A stretch of DNA of 53,021 nucleotides, taken from NCBI GenBank assembly GCA_902801365.1, contig CADCHY010000009.1:1-53021 (forward strand), in the 5' to 3' direction. Shown piece after piece: positions 25,664 through 34,422 of the stretch (positions are counted from its first letter, which is position 1; each line of letters opens with the position of its first letter). The stretch is from an uncultured Succiniclasticum sp. (lineage in GTDB: Bacteria > Bacillota > Negativicutes > Acidaminococcales > Acidaminococcaceae). Made by a program: the position numbers and the translations under genes. The notes beneath the pieces are model-generated. The model was not told the origin of the DNA. It ran no database searches and saw nothing but the letters and a program-made list of their open reading frames with translations.

Positions 25664-25692
25664 TTGACTTTCACGCAATAAAGTAGTAAATT
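25664..25692 (+). promoter_or_regulatory. Candidate promoter of the yerC-his operon
   Basis: TTGACT (25664-25669), 17 bases, then TAAATT (25687-25692); the -35 is good, the -10 poor. It is 140 bases before the regulator ATG. Confidence 0.4.
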
Positions 25693-25833
25693 GATAAATA
25701 ACGAATTTTGTTTATGATTTTTATTAAATGATGAAAGTCTGCGTTATGAGTTTTATGTAACGAGAAAAGACAAAGAAGGCGGGAACTGTAAAAGAATTAA
25801 CTAACAGAACCGGGCGCAAGGAGGATTTTAATT

Positions 25834-26214
25834 ATGGCTGAAAAAATTGAGAACCATCTGACAGAACAACTTTGTGAGGCGATTGCTTCCCTGAAGAACG
25901 AAAAACAGATTGCCAATTTTCTGGAAGATGTCTGCACGATCAGTGAGTTCAAGGCACTGGCCCAGCGGTTTGAAGTAGCAAGGCTTCTGGATGAAGGTGT
26001 CAAATATGAGGATATCGTGGAGCGTACGGGAGCCAGCACAGCGACAATTTCCCGCGTGAAACGCTGCCTTGTGTATGGCAAGGACGGCTATGAAACAGCA
26101 CTGGCAAATCTGAAGAAAAAGCATCATGAGACCCGGTCACCCAGAGTGATACGTAAAGCTAAGTTTGAAAAAGAACGGGCCGAAAGAAAGAAAGCGGTAC
26201 GGGAAAATGGCTGA
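25834..26214 (+). CDS. YerC/YecD-type TrpR-like regulator, probable his operon regulator
   Basis: A 126-residue TrpR-superfamily protein. NHLTEQLCEAIASLKNEKQI and LEDVCTISEFKALAQRF are the dimer core, and GVKYEDIVERTGASTATISR is the HTH; TATISRVKRCL is the YerC signature. The C-terminus is a lysine/arginine-rich helix. AAGGAGG precedes the ATG. Its last codons overlap hisZ by 8 bases, so it is translationally coupled to histidine synthesis genes. In several Firmicutes TrpR-like proteins are predicted histidine repressors (HisR); that role here is inferred from position. Confidence 0.82.
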   Translation: MAEKIENHLTEQLCEAIASLKNEKQIANFLEDVCTISEFKALAQRFEVARLLDEGVKYEDIVERTGASTATISRVKRCLVYGKDGYETALANLKKKHHETRSPRVIRKAKFEKERAERKKAVRENG

Positions 26215-27379
26215 TGCATTATTGCAGGTTCCCTATGGAACAAGGGATGTGCTTCCGGGAGAGGCAGCCGCGCGCCGGCAGATGGAAGATAAGATATGCA
26301 GCCTGTTTGCGCTTTGGGGCTATGACGAGGTAGCAACGCCGACCTTTGAGTATATGGACACGTTTTCTGTTACTGGTCAGTCCGTGGCTGGTGCTTTTAA
26401 GTTTTTCGACCGGAAGGATAGCATTTTAATGCTCCGCACAGATATGACGACACCGATTGCCCGCATGGTGGCTACGCGGATGCGTAAAGATGAAAGCGTG
26501 AAGCGGTTATCGTACCGGGCTCAGTTATTCCGTTACGAAGAGGCCCAGGCCGGCCGGCAGTGTGAATTCACCCAGTGCGGTGTTGAAATGATGGGGGCTG
26601 CCGGGGCGGCTGCCGATGCGGAAGTTATTGCGCTGGCTGTGTCGACCCTTATGGAAGCGGGCTTGAAAGATTTTAATATTACCCTTGGCCACATGGAGTT
26701 TATCAACGGGTTGATTGAAGCAGCAACTCTGACGGACGAACAGGCAAAAAATATCAAACATTGTCTGATCAGGCGCAACGCTGCCGGGCTGGAGAAAGCT
26801 GTGGAAGTTGCTAAAATTCCGGAACAGCTGGCCCTGATTTTTAAAGAACTGCTGTTCCTGCATGGCGGCATTGAGTTATTAGAAGATATGCAGAACCGGG
26901 TTTTGAGCCGGCGGTGCTGGGATGCACTGGAAAACCTGCGGGAAATCTATGAACTGGCCAAAGCCTACGGCGTGGAACAGTACTTGAGCTTTGATCTGGG
27001 CCTGACCCGCAGTCTGGATTACTATACGGGCATGCTGTTTGAAGGGTATGCTGCCGGAATGGGATATTCTTTGATTGGCGGCGGGCGGTATGACAACATG
27101 ATGCAGCGATTCGGGAAACCCTGTCCCGCTACCGGTTTTGCTCTGGGCATTGACCGTATCGCCCTGACGTTGGAACGGCAGGGGAAGCCGTTTGCGGAAC
27201 AGCCGGAAACAGTGTTTGTTGCTTACGCGGAAGGAAAAACTGCAGAAGGTATCCGCACGGCCTGTGCTCTCCGTAAAGAAGGCAAGCGGGTGAAACTGGC
27301 TGACCGTGCTATGACGGAAGCGGAAATGCAGAAGGCCGTACAGGAAAATCATTACAGTGCATGGAAATACGTTGGATAA
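26207..27379 (+). CDS. hisZ: ATP phosphoribosyltransferase regulatory subunit
   Basis: A 390-residue HisRS-like paralogue that activates the short form of HisG and relays histidine feedback. Blocks: PYGTRDVLPGEAAARRQMED, MLRTDMTTPIARMVATRMRK, LSYRAQLFRYEEAQAGRQCE, LGLTRSLDYYTGMLFEGYA and GGGRYDNMMQRFGKPCPATG. It lacks the anticodon-binding domain of true HisRS. The ATG at 26207 overlaps the regulator stop; the longer frame from 26165 is internal to that gene. First enzyme-related gene of the his operon; pairs with the short HisG that follows. Confidence 0.9.
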   Translation: MADALLQVPYGTRDVLPGEAAARRQMEDKICSLFALWGYDEVATPTFEYMDTFSVTGQSVAGAFKFFDRKDSILMLRTDMTTPIARMVATRMRKDESVKRLSYRAQLFRYEEAQAGRQCEFTQCGVEMMGAAGAAADAEVIALAVSTLMEAGLKDFNITLGHMEFINGLIEAATLTDEQAKNIKHCLIRRNAAGLEKAVEVAKIPEQLALIFKELLFLHGGIELLEDMQNRVLSRRCWDALENLREIYELAKAYGVEQYLSFDLGLTRSLDYYTGMLFEGYAAGMGYSLIGGGRYDNMMQRFGKPCPATGFALGIDRIALTLERQGKPFAEQPETVFVAYAEGKTAEGIRTACALRKEGKRVKLADRAMTEAEMQKAVQENHYSAWKYVG

Positions 27380-27446
27380 TGTCATTATTAGTGTGTTTTC
27401 TGTTACATGAAGTACGGCGAAACAGGACCGGAATGGAGATTTAACC

Positions 27447-28112
27447 ATGGAAGAATATATAACCATAGCGCTGCCCAAGGGCAAGCTGTTCAAACGCAGC
27501 CTGGATCTGCTGGGTAAAGTGGGGTACAGCGCGGAAGGGGTTTCGGAGAATTCCCGCAAGCTTGTAATAGCGAATGAGGAAACGAAGGTGCGTTTTATCA
27601 TCACCAAGACAGTGGATCTTCCGACCTATGTGGAGTATGGCGCTGCGGACATCGGCATTATCGGCAAGGATGTCCTGCTGGAAGAACAGAAGGACGTGTA
27701 CGAACTGCTGGATCTGGGCTTTGGGAAATGCCGCCTGATGATGGCGGTGCCGGAGGCGAAGAAACGGCCGGAACTGAAAGATTACGCGCATTTGCGTGTA
27801 GCGACAAAATATCCCCGCTGCGCCCGGGAATATTTTGATAAGCTGGGCATTCAGATGGAAATCGTTAAACTGAACGGTTCCATCGAACTGGGGCCGCTGA
27901 TTGGATTGTCGGAGTTGATTGTGGATATCGTAGAGACGGGGACTACCATTAAAGAAAACAAGCTGATGGAAGTGGACAGTATCTTCACATCTACCGCACG
28001 ACTGATTGCCAATCCGGTCAGTTTCAAACTGAAATTTGAGCGGCTGCATAAACTGGTCGTGGATTTGCGTGCCGTACTGGCAGCGGAAGAAGGAGACAAG
28101 AAAGCAAAATGA
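27447..28112 (+). CDS. hisG: ATP phosphoribosyltransferase catalytic subunit, short form
   Basis: A 221-residue HisG(S), which starts histidine synthesis by joining ATP and PRPP. Typical blocks are TIALPKGKLFKRSLDLL, ADIGIIGKDVLLEE, RVATKYPRCAREYFDK and the PRPP loop DIVETGTTIKENKL. It lacks the C-terminal ACT-like regulatory domain of the long form, which fits the presence of hisZ. Start preceded by GGAGATTTAACC. It overlaps hisD by 4 bases (ATGA). Confidence 0.95.
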   Translation: MEEYITIALPKGKLFKRSLDLLGKVGYSAEGVSENSRKLVIANEETKVRFIITKTVDLPTYVEYGAADIGIIGKDVLLEEQKDVYELLDLGFGKCRLMMAVPEAKKRPELKDYAHLRVATKYPRCAREYFDKLGIQMEIVKLNGSIELGPLIGLSELIVDIVETGTTIKENKLMEVDSIFTSTARLIANPVSFKLKFERLHKLVVDLRAVLAAEEGDKKAK

Positions 28113-29452
28113 ATATAATCGACGCAAGAAAAATGAACGCTGAGGAAATTGCTGCGTTGCTGAAAAAGAAAGCCTTTGATGAAACGGAGCTTTCACCGGG
28201 CGTACAGGCAGCCTGTGATAAGATGTGGGGCGAGCACCTGACGGCTGCACAGATAGTAGACCGTATCGTAGACTATGTGCGAAGAGTCGGTGACGAAGCT
28301 TTATTGTATTTTACCAATACGATTGACCGGGCAGGCCTGACCGCTGAGACCCTGCGGGTGACGGAACGGGAATTTGACGAGGCCCGCACACTGGTAGACC
28401 CCAAGGTCGTTGATTCTATGACCCGGGCAATAATGAACGTAAAAAAATTCCATGAGGAGCAGATGCCAAAATCCTGGATTACCAACCGGGCCCATGGCAG
28501 CATACTGGGGCAGAAGATTACGCCCCTTGACAGTGTGGGCATCTATGTGCCCGGGGGTACGGCGGCTTATCCTTCCAGCGTGATTATGAACGCGGTTCCG
28601 GCCAAAGTGGCCGGCGTGCCCCGCATTGTGATGGCGGCGCCTCCCGGTAAGGACGGAAAGCTGAATCCTTATGTACTGGTAACGGCAGAAAAAATCGGAA
28701 TTACCGAAATTTATAAAATGGGCGGTGCCCAGGCCATTGCAGCGCTGGCTTTTGGTACGGCAACGGTTCCGAAGGTGAACAAGATCACCGGCCCCGGCAA
28801 TATTTTTGTAACGCTGGCAAAGAAAGTGGTTTATGGGCATGTGGATATTGATATGCTGGCCGGACCCAGCGAGATTTTGATCGTGGCGGATGATTCTGCC
28901 AACCCGGTCTATCTGGCGGCTGACCTGTTAAGCCAGGCAGAGCACGATCCGCTGGCCAGCGCGATTTTGATTACGGACAGCGAGCGTATCGCCAAAGCGG
29001 TGGCGGCAGAAGTGGAAGTGCAGCTGAAAGAGCTGCCCCGGGAAGAAATTGCGGCGGCGTCACTCAGGACCATGGGCAAGATCATTCTGGCAAATAACAT
29101 GGAAACCGTGGTGGGCATGGCCAACCTCAGCGCGCCGGAGCATCTGGAAGTTATGACCAGAGCGCCCTTCCAGCTGATGCCCCTTCTGCACAACTGTGGC
29201 GCGATGTTTCTGGGCACGGATTCTCCCGAGCCTTTGGGCGACTACTTTGCAGGCCCCAACCATGTATTGCCTACCGGCGGTACGGCGAAATTCTACAGTG
29301 TTCTGAACGTGGAAACCTTTATGAAAAAGACCAGCATCATTGCTTATACCAACAAGGCATTGCTGGAAGCCGCGGATGATATTATCGCCATGGCGGAAGC
29401 AGAAGGCCTGCGGGCTCACGCCAATGCGATCCGGAAACGTCAGGAAAGGTAA
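28109..29452 (+). CDS. hisD: Histidinol dehydrogenase
   Basis: A 447-residue NAD- and zinc-dependent enzyme making histidine from histidinol in two oxidations. Blocks: VGIYVPGGTAAYPSSVIMNA, GGAQAIAALAFGTATVP, ITGPGNIFVTLAKKVVYG, DMLAGPSEILIVADDSANP, LLSQAEHDPLASAILITDS (Zn and catalytic Glu/His) and PEHLEVM. About 15 residues longer than E. coli HisD. Coupled to hisG. Confidence 0.96.
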   Translation: MNIIDARKMNAEEIAALLKKKAFDETELSPGVQAACDKMWGEHLTAAQIVDRIVDYVRRVGDEALLYFTNTIDRAGLTAETLRVTEREFDEARTLVDPKVVDSMTRAIMNVKKFHEEQMPKSWITNRAHGSILGQKITPLDSVGIYVPGGTAAYPSSVIMNAVPAKVAGVPRIVMAAPPGKDGKLNPYVLVTAEKIGITEIYKMGGAQAIAALAFGTATVPKVNKITGPGNIFVTLAKKVVYGHVDIDMLAGPSEILIVADDSANPVYLAADLLSQAEHDPLASAILITDSERIAKAVAAEVEVQLKELPREEIAAASLRTMGKIILANNMETVVGMANLSAPEHLEVMTRAPFQLMPLLHNCGAMFLGTDSPEPLGDYFAGPNHVLPTGGTAKFYSVLNVETFMKKTSIIAYTNKALLEAADDIIAMAEAEGLRAHANAIRKRQER

Positions 29453-29524
29453 ATAATTGATTATCTGTGAAGAGCAACGGCTTACTTGCCAATTTCATTT
29501 ATAGTTACATAAGGGGTGAACAAC

Positions 29525-30739
29525 GTGCCTGAGATTGCGGTTCGTTCCAGCTTGGCCGGGCTGGAGGAATATGAAGTAGAAACGATAGAAGCTAAAATAA
29601 TCGTAAACGCCAACGAGTCGAATTATCCGGTTCCGGCTTCCATACAGGAGGAAATTGAAGATAGGACGAAAGGTTTTTTGTTCAACCGGTATCCGCCGAT
29701 AAAATGCGAGACCCTGTGCAGCCTGATTGCGGAAACACTGGGCGTTGATATTGACAAAGTTCGCGTCGGCAACGGCTCCAGCGAACTTTTGCAGATGGCC
29801 TGCTATGCTTTTGGCGGGGCAGGGAAGAAGATTGCGGTACCGTATCCGTCTTTTTCCATGTACGGCGTTTATGCCCAGATGTCAGACAGCGAAGTATTGC
29901 GTTATCCTCTGAACGTAGAAGGTTTTCTGGATGCGGAAGCGGTCGTTGATTTCTGTAGAGAGAACCGGCCTAATCTGCTGATTCTCAACAATCCCAACAA
30001 TCCGACGGGAAATTACAATCCACTGTCAGTGATTGAACAAATCATTGCCAACGTGGAGTGTCCGGTTATCGTAGACGAAGCGTATATGGAATTTACCAGA
30101 GGGGAAGGGGTGGATCCCCGGGACCTGCGACCCCTGAGCCAGTTGAAACTGGTGGCGGGTTCGGCCCTGGCACTGTTAAACAAGTACAATAATTTTCTCG
30201 TTTACCGGACCTTTTCCAAAGCCTACAGCCTGGCCGGTATGCGGGTGGGGTATTCTGTAGGCAGTATTTCCCTGAGCCGCATTTTGGGGAAAACGCTGCT
30301 GCCCTATCATGTGAACGCCTATTCCCTGATGGCGGCTGAGGTCTGCTATCGGCATAAAGAAGATTTCCGTGAGCAGATTGAAGAGATCCGTTCCCAGCGG
30401 GCGCTGATGATTGCGGAACTGAAAGAGCTGGGGATGAAAGTCTGGCCCACGGAAACGAATTTTATCTGTTACAGTCCGGAAGGGAAACTGCAGGCTATGC
30501 TGGCGGACGCGTACGAAAAGAAATACGGTTACAGTAATTACAGCGCGGCGACGAAGGCCGGCAAAATGATTTTTAAGTCCATGCTTGCGGAAAAAATCCT
30601 TTTGCGTGATTTTACGGAGCACCCGGTTCTGCAGGGCTGTATCCGCCAGACCATCGGGCTGCCGGAAGAAAACGCTATTGTGATGAACCGGATTAAGAAT
30701 CTGTGCAGGGAGTGTTTGGGAAATGAACAAATCAACTGA
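29525..30739 (+). CDS. hisC: Histidinol-phosphate aminotransferase
   Basis: A 404-residue fold-type I PLP transaminase. VRVGNGSSELLQMACYAFGG, PYPSFSMYGVYAQM, LLILNNPNNPTGNYNP, VIVDEAYMEF and the PLP lysine in FLVYRTFSKAYSLAGMRVGY are visible. It is about 50 residues longer than the usual HisC (about 350), with extra length around ALALLNKYN and near ADAYEKKYGYSNYSAATKAG. The GTG at 29525 is preferred because AAGGGG lies 8 bases upstream; a GTG at 29516 sits inside that site. It overlaps hisB by 17 bases. Confidence 0.9.
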   Translation: MPEIAVRSSLAGLEEYEVETIEAKIIVNANESNYPVPASIQEEIEDRTKGFLFNRYPPIKCETLCSLIAETLGVDIDKVRVGNGSSELLQMACYAFGGAGKKIAVPYPSFSMYGVYAQMSDSEVLRYPLNVEGFLDAEAVVDFCRENRPNLLILNNPNNPTGNYNPLSVIEQIIANVECPVIVDEAYMEFTRGEGVDPRDLRPLSQLKLVAGSALALLNKYNNFLVYRTFSKAYSLAGMRVGYSVGSISLSRILGKTLLPYHVNAYSLMAAEVCYRHKEDFREQIEEIRSQRALMIAELKELGMKVWPTETNFICYSPEGKLQAMLADAYEKKYGYSNYSAATKAGKMIFKSMLAEKILLRDFTEHPVLQGCIRQTIGLPEENAIVMNRIKNLCRECLGNEQIN

Positions 30740-31334
30740 AATGAAAAAGGCGCGCTGTGCTGAGATAAAAAGAAAAACGGCGGAGACGCAGATTTCCGTA
30801 AAACTGAACCTGGATGGCGAAGGAAAATGCGATATTGCAACGGGGATCGGCTTTCTGGATCATATGCTGACCCTGCTGGCCAAACACAGCTTTATGGATT
30901 TGACTGTAAAAGCAAAAGGCGATCTGGAAGTGGACAGCCATCATACGGTGGAAGATATCGGGATTGTACTGGGCGAAGCGCTGCGGGAGGCGCTGGGTGA
31001 CAAAGCCGGAATCCACCGTTACGGCAACTGTTTTATCCCCATGGATGAAACTCTGGCCCAGGCATGTCTGGATTTTTCCGGTCGTCCGTTTTTAATCTTC
31101 GGCGCAGAGATTCCGAAAATAAAACTGGGAAATTATGACACGGAAATGACAGAAGAGTTTTTCCGCGCCATAGCCATGCACTGTGGATTGACGCTGCATA
31201 TCCGTGTCCTGTACGGCAGCAACGTGCATCATATCATTGAAGCAGTCTTTAAGGCCTTTGCCCGTGCCGTGGCGGAAGCGGCGGCCGTGGATCCGAAGGT
31301 GAAGGGCGTTATGAGCAGTAAAGGCATCCTGTGA
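30723..31334 (+). CDS. hisB: Imidazoleglycerol-phosphate dehydratase
   Basis: A 203-residue, monofunctional HisB (no N-terminal phosphatase). The Mn-binding repeats are seen in GFLDHMLTLLAKHSFMDL and DSHHTVEDIGIVLGEAL, then again in EFFRAIAMHCGLTLHIR and GSNVHHIIEAVFKAFARA. The start overlaps hisC; a second ATG at 30741 is possible but has no better ribosome site. Since the phosphatase domain is absent, a separate histidinol-phosphatase must be encoded elsewhere. Confidence 0.95.
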   Translation: MNKSTEMKKARCAEIKRKTAETQISVKLNLDGEGKCDIATGIGFLDHMLTLLAKHSFMDLTVKAKGDLEVDSHHTVEDIGIVLGEALREALGDKAGIHRYGNCFIPMDETLAQACLDFSGRPFLIFGAEIPKIKLGNYDTEMTEEFFRAIAMHCGLTLHIRVLYGSNVHHIIEAVFKAFARAVAEAAAVDPKVKGVMSSKGIL

Positions 31335-31352
31335 TTTTTGGGAGTTTAGGCA

Positions 31353-31961
31353 ATGAGTAATAAAAATGTCGTAATTGTTGATTATGGCCTGGGGAACCTG
31401 CACAGTGTCAACAAGGCTGTGGCGCTGGTAGGAGGCAACCCCATTATTACCGGCGATAAAGAAATCATTGCGGCGGCGGAAAAACTGATCCTGCCGGGCG
31501 TGGGCGCATTTGGCGACTGCATGGTGAATCTGGAAAAAGCCGGAGTAATCCCGGTCATCAAAGAGTATATTGCTGAGGACAAACCGTTTCTCGGTATTTG
31601 TCTCGGAATGCAGGTGCTGTTTGAAGAAAGCGAAGAAGCGCCGGGTGTTAAAGGGCTGGGCATGTTTCCTGGCAAGGTTGTTATGATTCCTACGTCTTTG
31701 AAAATACCCCACATGGGATGGAACCAGCTGAACCTGAAGACGGCTTCCCCATTACTGGCGGACAGTGAAGGGAAATATGTGTATTTTGTGCACAGCTATT
31801 GCTGTCAGCCAGATGACAGGGCGCTGATCACTTCCGTCTGTGATTACGGAACGGAAGTTGTGGCCAGCATAGGCAGAGGCAATATTTCCGGTGTCCAGTT
31901 CCATCCGGAAAAATCCAGCGAAGTAGGGCTTTCCATGCTGAAACGATTTGTGAATTTATAA
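31353..31961 (+). CDS. hisH: Imidazole glycerol phosphate synthase, glutaminase subunit
   Basis: A 202-residue class I glutamine amidotransferase: VIVDYGLGNLHSVNKAV, LPGVGAFGDCM, nucleophile elbow LGICLGMQVLFEES, and GVQFHPEKSSEVGL with the His-x-Glu of the triad. It supplies ammonia to HisF. Confidence 0.96.
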   Translation: MSNKNVVIVDYGLGNLHSVNKAVALVGGNPIITGDKEIIAAAEKLILPGVGAFGDCMVNLEKAGVIPVIKEYIAEDKPFLGICLGMQVLFEESEEAPGVKGLGMFPGKVVMIPTSLKIPHMGWNQLNLKTASPLLADSEGKYVYFVHSYCCQPDDRALITSVCDYGTEVVASIGRGNISGVQFHPEKSSEVGLSMLKRFVNL

Positions 31962-31983
31962 TTTTGCAGAAAGAAGAGACATC

Positions 31984-32718
31984 ATGATAATTTTTCCCGC
32001 CATTGATTTGCGGAATGGAAAAGCAGTGCGCCTGGTGGAAGGCGATTTTAAACAGGAAACGGTGTATGCGGAGGATCCGGCCGCCGTGGCGGAACAGTTC
32101 CGGGACGCGGGTGCGGAGTTTCTCCACGTGGTTGATTTGGACGGCGCTTTGGCCGGGGAGAGCCGAAACCTGGAAGTGATCCGGCGCATTTTGGCCAAGG
32201 CCGGTAACATGAAAGTGGAAGTAGGCGGAGGCATCCGCGATTTGCACGCGGTATCCCGCATGCTGGACCTGGGCGTGACCCGGGTCATTTTAGGCAGTCT
32301 GGCTGCCCGGAATCCTGCGGAAACACGGGAAATCTGCAAATATTTTCCCGGTCAGGCGGTAGCGGGCATTGATGCCAAAAACGGTGAAGTGGCTGTGGAA
32401 GGCTGGGGCGTTTCCGGCGGTATGAATTATCTGGAGCTGGGAAAGCGGATGGCGGAAATCGGTATCCGGCATATTATTTTTACGGATATCAGCCGGGACG
32501 GCAAGCTGCAGGGCGTAAACGTGGAAGCGACGGCGGAACTGGCTAAAGCCAGCGGCGTGAAAGTCATTGCCAGCGGCGGCGTTGCTTCGATTGAAGATGT
32601 GAAAAAGGTTATGGCCCGCGAACAGGACGGTATTGAAGGCGTGATAATCGGAAAAGCGCTGTATGCTGGCAAAGTGGATTTAAAAGAAGCACTGGCTGTG
32701 GCCAAAGGCAAAGCATAA
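31984..32718 (+). CDS. hisA: ProFAR isomerase
   Basis: A 244-residue TIM barrel. IIFPAIDLRNGKAVRLVEGD with the catalytic Asp, VVDLDGALAGESRN, VEVGGGIRDLHAV, VAGIDAKNGEVAVEGW, FTDISRDGKLQGVN with the second Asp, and VIASGGVASIEDV. It isomerises ProFAR to PRFAR. It is followed by an unusual 110-base gap before hisF. Confidence 0.95.
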   Translation: MIIFPAIDLRNGKAVRLVEGDFKQETVYAEDPAAVAEQFRDAGAEFLHVVDLDGALAGESRNLEVIRRILAKAGNMKVEVGGGIRDLHAVSRMLDLGVTRVILGSLAARNPAETREICKYFPGQAVAGIDAKNGEVAVEGWGVSGGMNYLELGKRMAEIGIRHIIFTDISRDGKLQGVNVEATAELAKASGVKVIASGGVASIEDVKKVMAREQDGIEGVIIGKALYAGKVDLKEALAVAKGKA

Positions 32719-32828
32719 CGGTTCAGCAGCAGCCGGAGAGGGTTGCTAATTCTGAAATAACTGCGAAATCCTGTCGCAGCACATGGTTTCGCAAAGCATA
32801 GTTTGCTATAATAGATAAGGGGAACAAC
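32719..32828 (+). promoter_or_regulatory. hisA-hisF gap with hairpin and internal promoter
   Basis: TGCGAAA (32762-32768) pairs with TTTCGCA (32787-32793). An extended -10, TGCTATAAT (32804-32812), lies 16 bases before the hisF ATG, with a poor -35. Together they suggest processing or independent expression of hisF and hisIE. A leader this short would leave little room upstream of the AAGGGG ribosome site. Confidence 0.5.
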
Positions 32829-33587
32829 ATGCTGACCAAACGAATCATTCCCTGCCTGGACGTAAAAGAAGGGCGGGTCGTAAAAGGCACGAATTTTGTA
32901 GGTCTGCGGGACGCAGGCGACCCGGTTGAACTGGCTTCCGTCTATGACAGGGAAGGTGCGGATGAGCTGGTGTTTCTGGATATTACCGCCAGCGTGGAAA
33001 AACGCAAATCCATGCTGGATGTCATCAACCGGACGGCGGGCAAGGCATTTATGCCACTGACAGTGGGCGGCGGCATCAGTACCGTGGAAGACATCCGCAA
33101 CTGTCTGAATGCGGGAGCGGACAAAACTTCGCTGAACACGGCTGCGGTAAAAAATCCGGATTTGATTGCCCGGGGCGCGGAACTGTTCGGCAGTCAGTGC
33201 ATCGTGCTGGCAGTCGACGCGAAACGCTGCGGCACGGACCGTTGGGAAATTTATGTGAACGGCGGCAGGACGCCTACGGGAATCGACTGCCTGGAATGGG
33301 TGAAGAAAGCGGTGAACCTGGGGGCCGGTGAAATCCTGCTGACCAGCATGGACGCGGACGGTACCAAAAACGGTTATGATATTCCCCTGACGAGAGCGGT
33401 GGCGGAAGCGGTGAACGTGCCTGTCATTGCCAGCGGCGGCGCCGGTACGCTGGAACATTTTTATGATGTGCTTGCGCTGGGAAAGGCAGACGCGGTGCTG
33501 GCGGCTTCCGTATTCCATTACAAAACGTTTACGATCCGGCAGGTGAAGCAGTACCTGCGGGATAAAGGAGTCGAGGTGAGACTGTAA
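32829..33587 (+). CDS. hisF: Imidazole glycerol phosphate synthase, cyclase subunit
   Basis: A 252-residue TIM barrel. [19 protein letters not shown] with catalytic Asp, [56 protein letters not shown] with the second Asp, and [19 protein letters not shown] precedes the ATG by 8. It overlaps hisIE by one base (TAATG). Confidence 0.96.
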   Translation: MLTKRIIPCLDVKEGRVVKGTNFVGLRDAGDPVELASVYDREGADELVFLDITASVEKRKSMLDVINRTAGKAFMPLTVGGGISTVEDIRNCLNAGADKTSLNTAAVKNPDLIARGAELFGSQCIVLAVDAKRCGTDRWEIYVNGGRTPTGIDCLEWVKKAVNLGAGEILLTSMDADGTKNGYDIPLTRAVAEAVNVPVIASGGAGTLEHFYDVLALGKADAVLAASVFHYKTFTIRQVKQYLRDKGVEVRL

Positions 33588-34261
33588 TGAAAATTGATTT
33601 TTCCAATCTGAAGTTTGACGAAAAGGGATTGATCCCTGCCATCGTGCAGGATGTTTACAGTGATGAAGTGCTGATGTTAGCTTATATGAACGGCGAGAGC
33701 CTGGCCAAGACGGTGGAAACCGGCTATACCTGGTTCTGGAGCCGCAGCCGTCAGGAATTGTGGAACAAGGGTGCTACCAGCGGCCATATGCAAAAAGTGG
33801 AATCCATTACCTACGACTGCGACGGAGATGCGCTGTTGGTGAAGGTAGACCAGACCGGCGCGGCCTGTCATACGGGACATCGCTCCTGCTTCTTCAATCC
33901 CCTGTGGAATGAAGGAGAGGGCAGGAACCTTCCTGTTCCGGAACCGGACAATGAAAGCATCTACGGCGTGCTGGCCGAACTGTACCGGGTCATCCTGTAC
34001 AAACGGGAACACGGCGGCGAAAAGAGTTATACCAGGTACCTGTTCATGAAAGGGCAGGACAAGATTTTAAAGAAGGTGGGCGAAGAGTCGGCGGAGACTA
34101 TCATCGCTTCCAAGAACAACAGCCGCCAGGAAGTAATTTACGAAATGAGCGACCTGTGGTATCACTGCATGGTATTGCTGGCGTACCACGGCATTACTCC
34201 GGCAGAACTGCTGCATGAATTGTCCGGAAGAAGGTCGAAGGAGAATAATAGCAAATATTGA
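33587..34261 (+). CDS. hisIE: Bifunctional phosphoribosyl-AMP cyclohydrolase / phosphoribosyl-ATP pyrophosphatase
   Basis: A 224-residue fusion. Residues 1 to about 115 are HisI ([45 protein letters not shown] with the zinc cysteines). Residues about 125-215 are HisE ([50 protein letters not shown]). It does the second and third steps of the pathway. Last gene of the operon, with a terminator at 34342. Confidence 0.95.
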   Translation: MKIDFSNLKFDEKGLIPAIVQDVYSDEVLMLAYMNGESLAKTVETGYTWFWSRSRQELWNKGATSGHMQKVESITYDCDGDALLVKVDQTGAACHTGHRSCFFNPLWNEGEGRNLPVPEPDNESIYGVLAELYRVILYKREHGGEKSYTRYLFMKGQDKILKKVGEESAETIIASKNNSRQEVIYEMSDLWYHCMVLLAYHGITPAELLHELSGRRSKENNSKY

Positions 34262-34341
34262 GATTAAACCGAACTGAACCGAACAGCTAAAATATGCCCG
34301 GTGAAACGAGGGCTGCATCCGACAATTTTATAAACAGAAAT

Positions 34342-34371
34342 GTCTGCATCGTAAGGTGCAGACGTTTTTTT
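34342..34371 (+). terminator. Terminator of the his operon
   Basis: GTCTGCA (34342-34348) pairs with TGCAGAC (34357-34363), followed by GTTTTTTTA. Confidence 0.85.
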
Positions 34372-34372
34372 A

Positions 34373-34381
34373 TGGTATAAT
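34373..34381 (+). promoter_or_regulatory. Extended -10 promoter of the pyrophosphatase gene
   Basis: TGGTATAAT (TGn plus TATAAT) immediately follows the his terminator, 42 bases before the ATG. The -35 region overlaps the terminator stem. Confidence 0.5.
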
Positions 34382-34422
34382 AATATATTAAATTAAGTGT
34401 TAGCAATGTTAGGGAGGCATTT

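Larger units (their letters stand above)
25477..25833. other. Intergenic region between metI and the his regulator
   Basis: It holds a terminator-like hairpin at 25513-25548, a candidate promoter at 25664-25692 and an AT-rich leader of about 140 bases. No T-box (no specifier-hairpin or conserved antiterminator sequence) and no his leader peptide rich in His codons could be seen. Confidence 0.45.

Noticed and set aside
25477..25833. Possible T-box or His-rich leader peptide for the his operon
   Set aside because: No T-box core sequence and no run of His codons was found on the plus strand.
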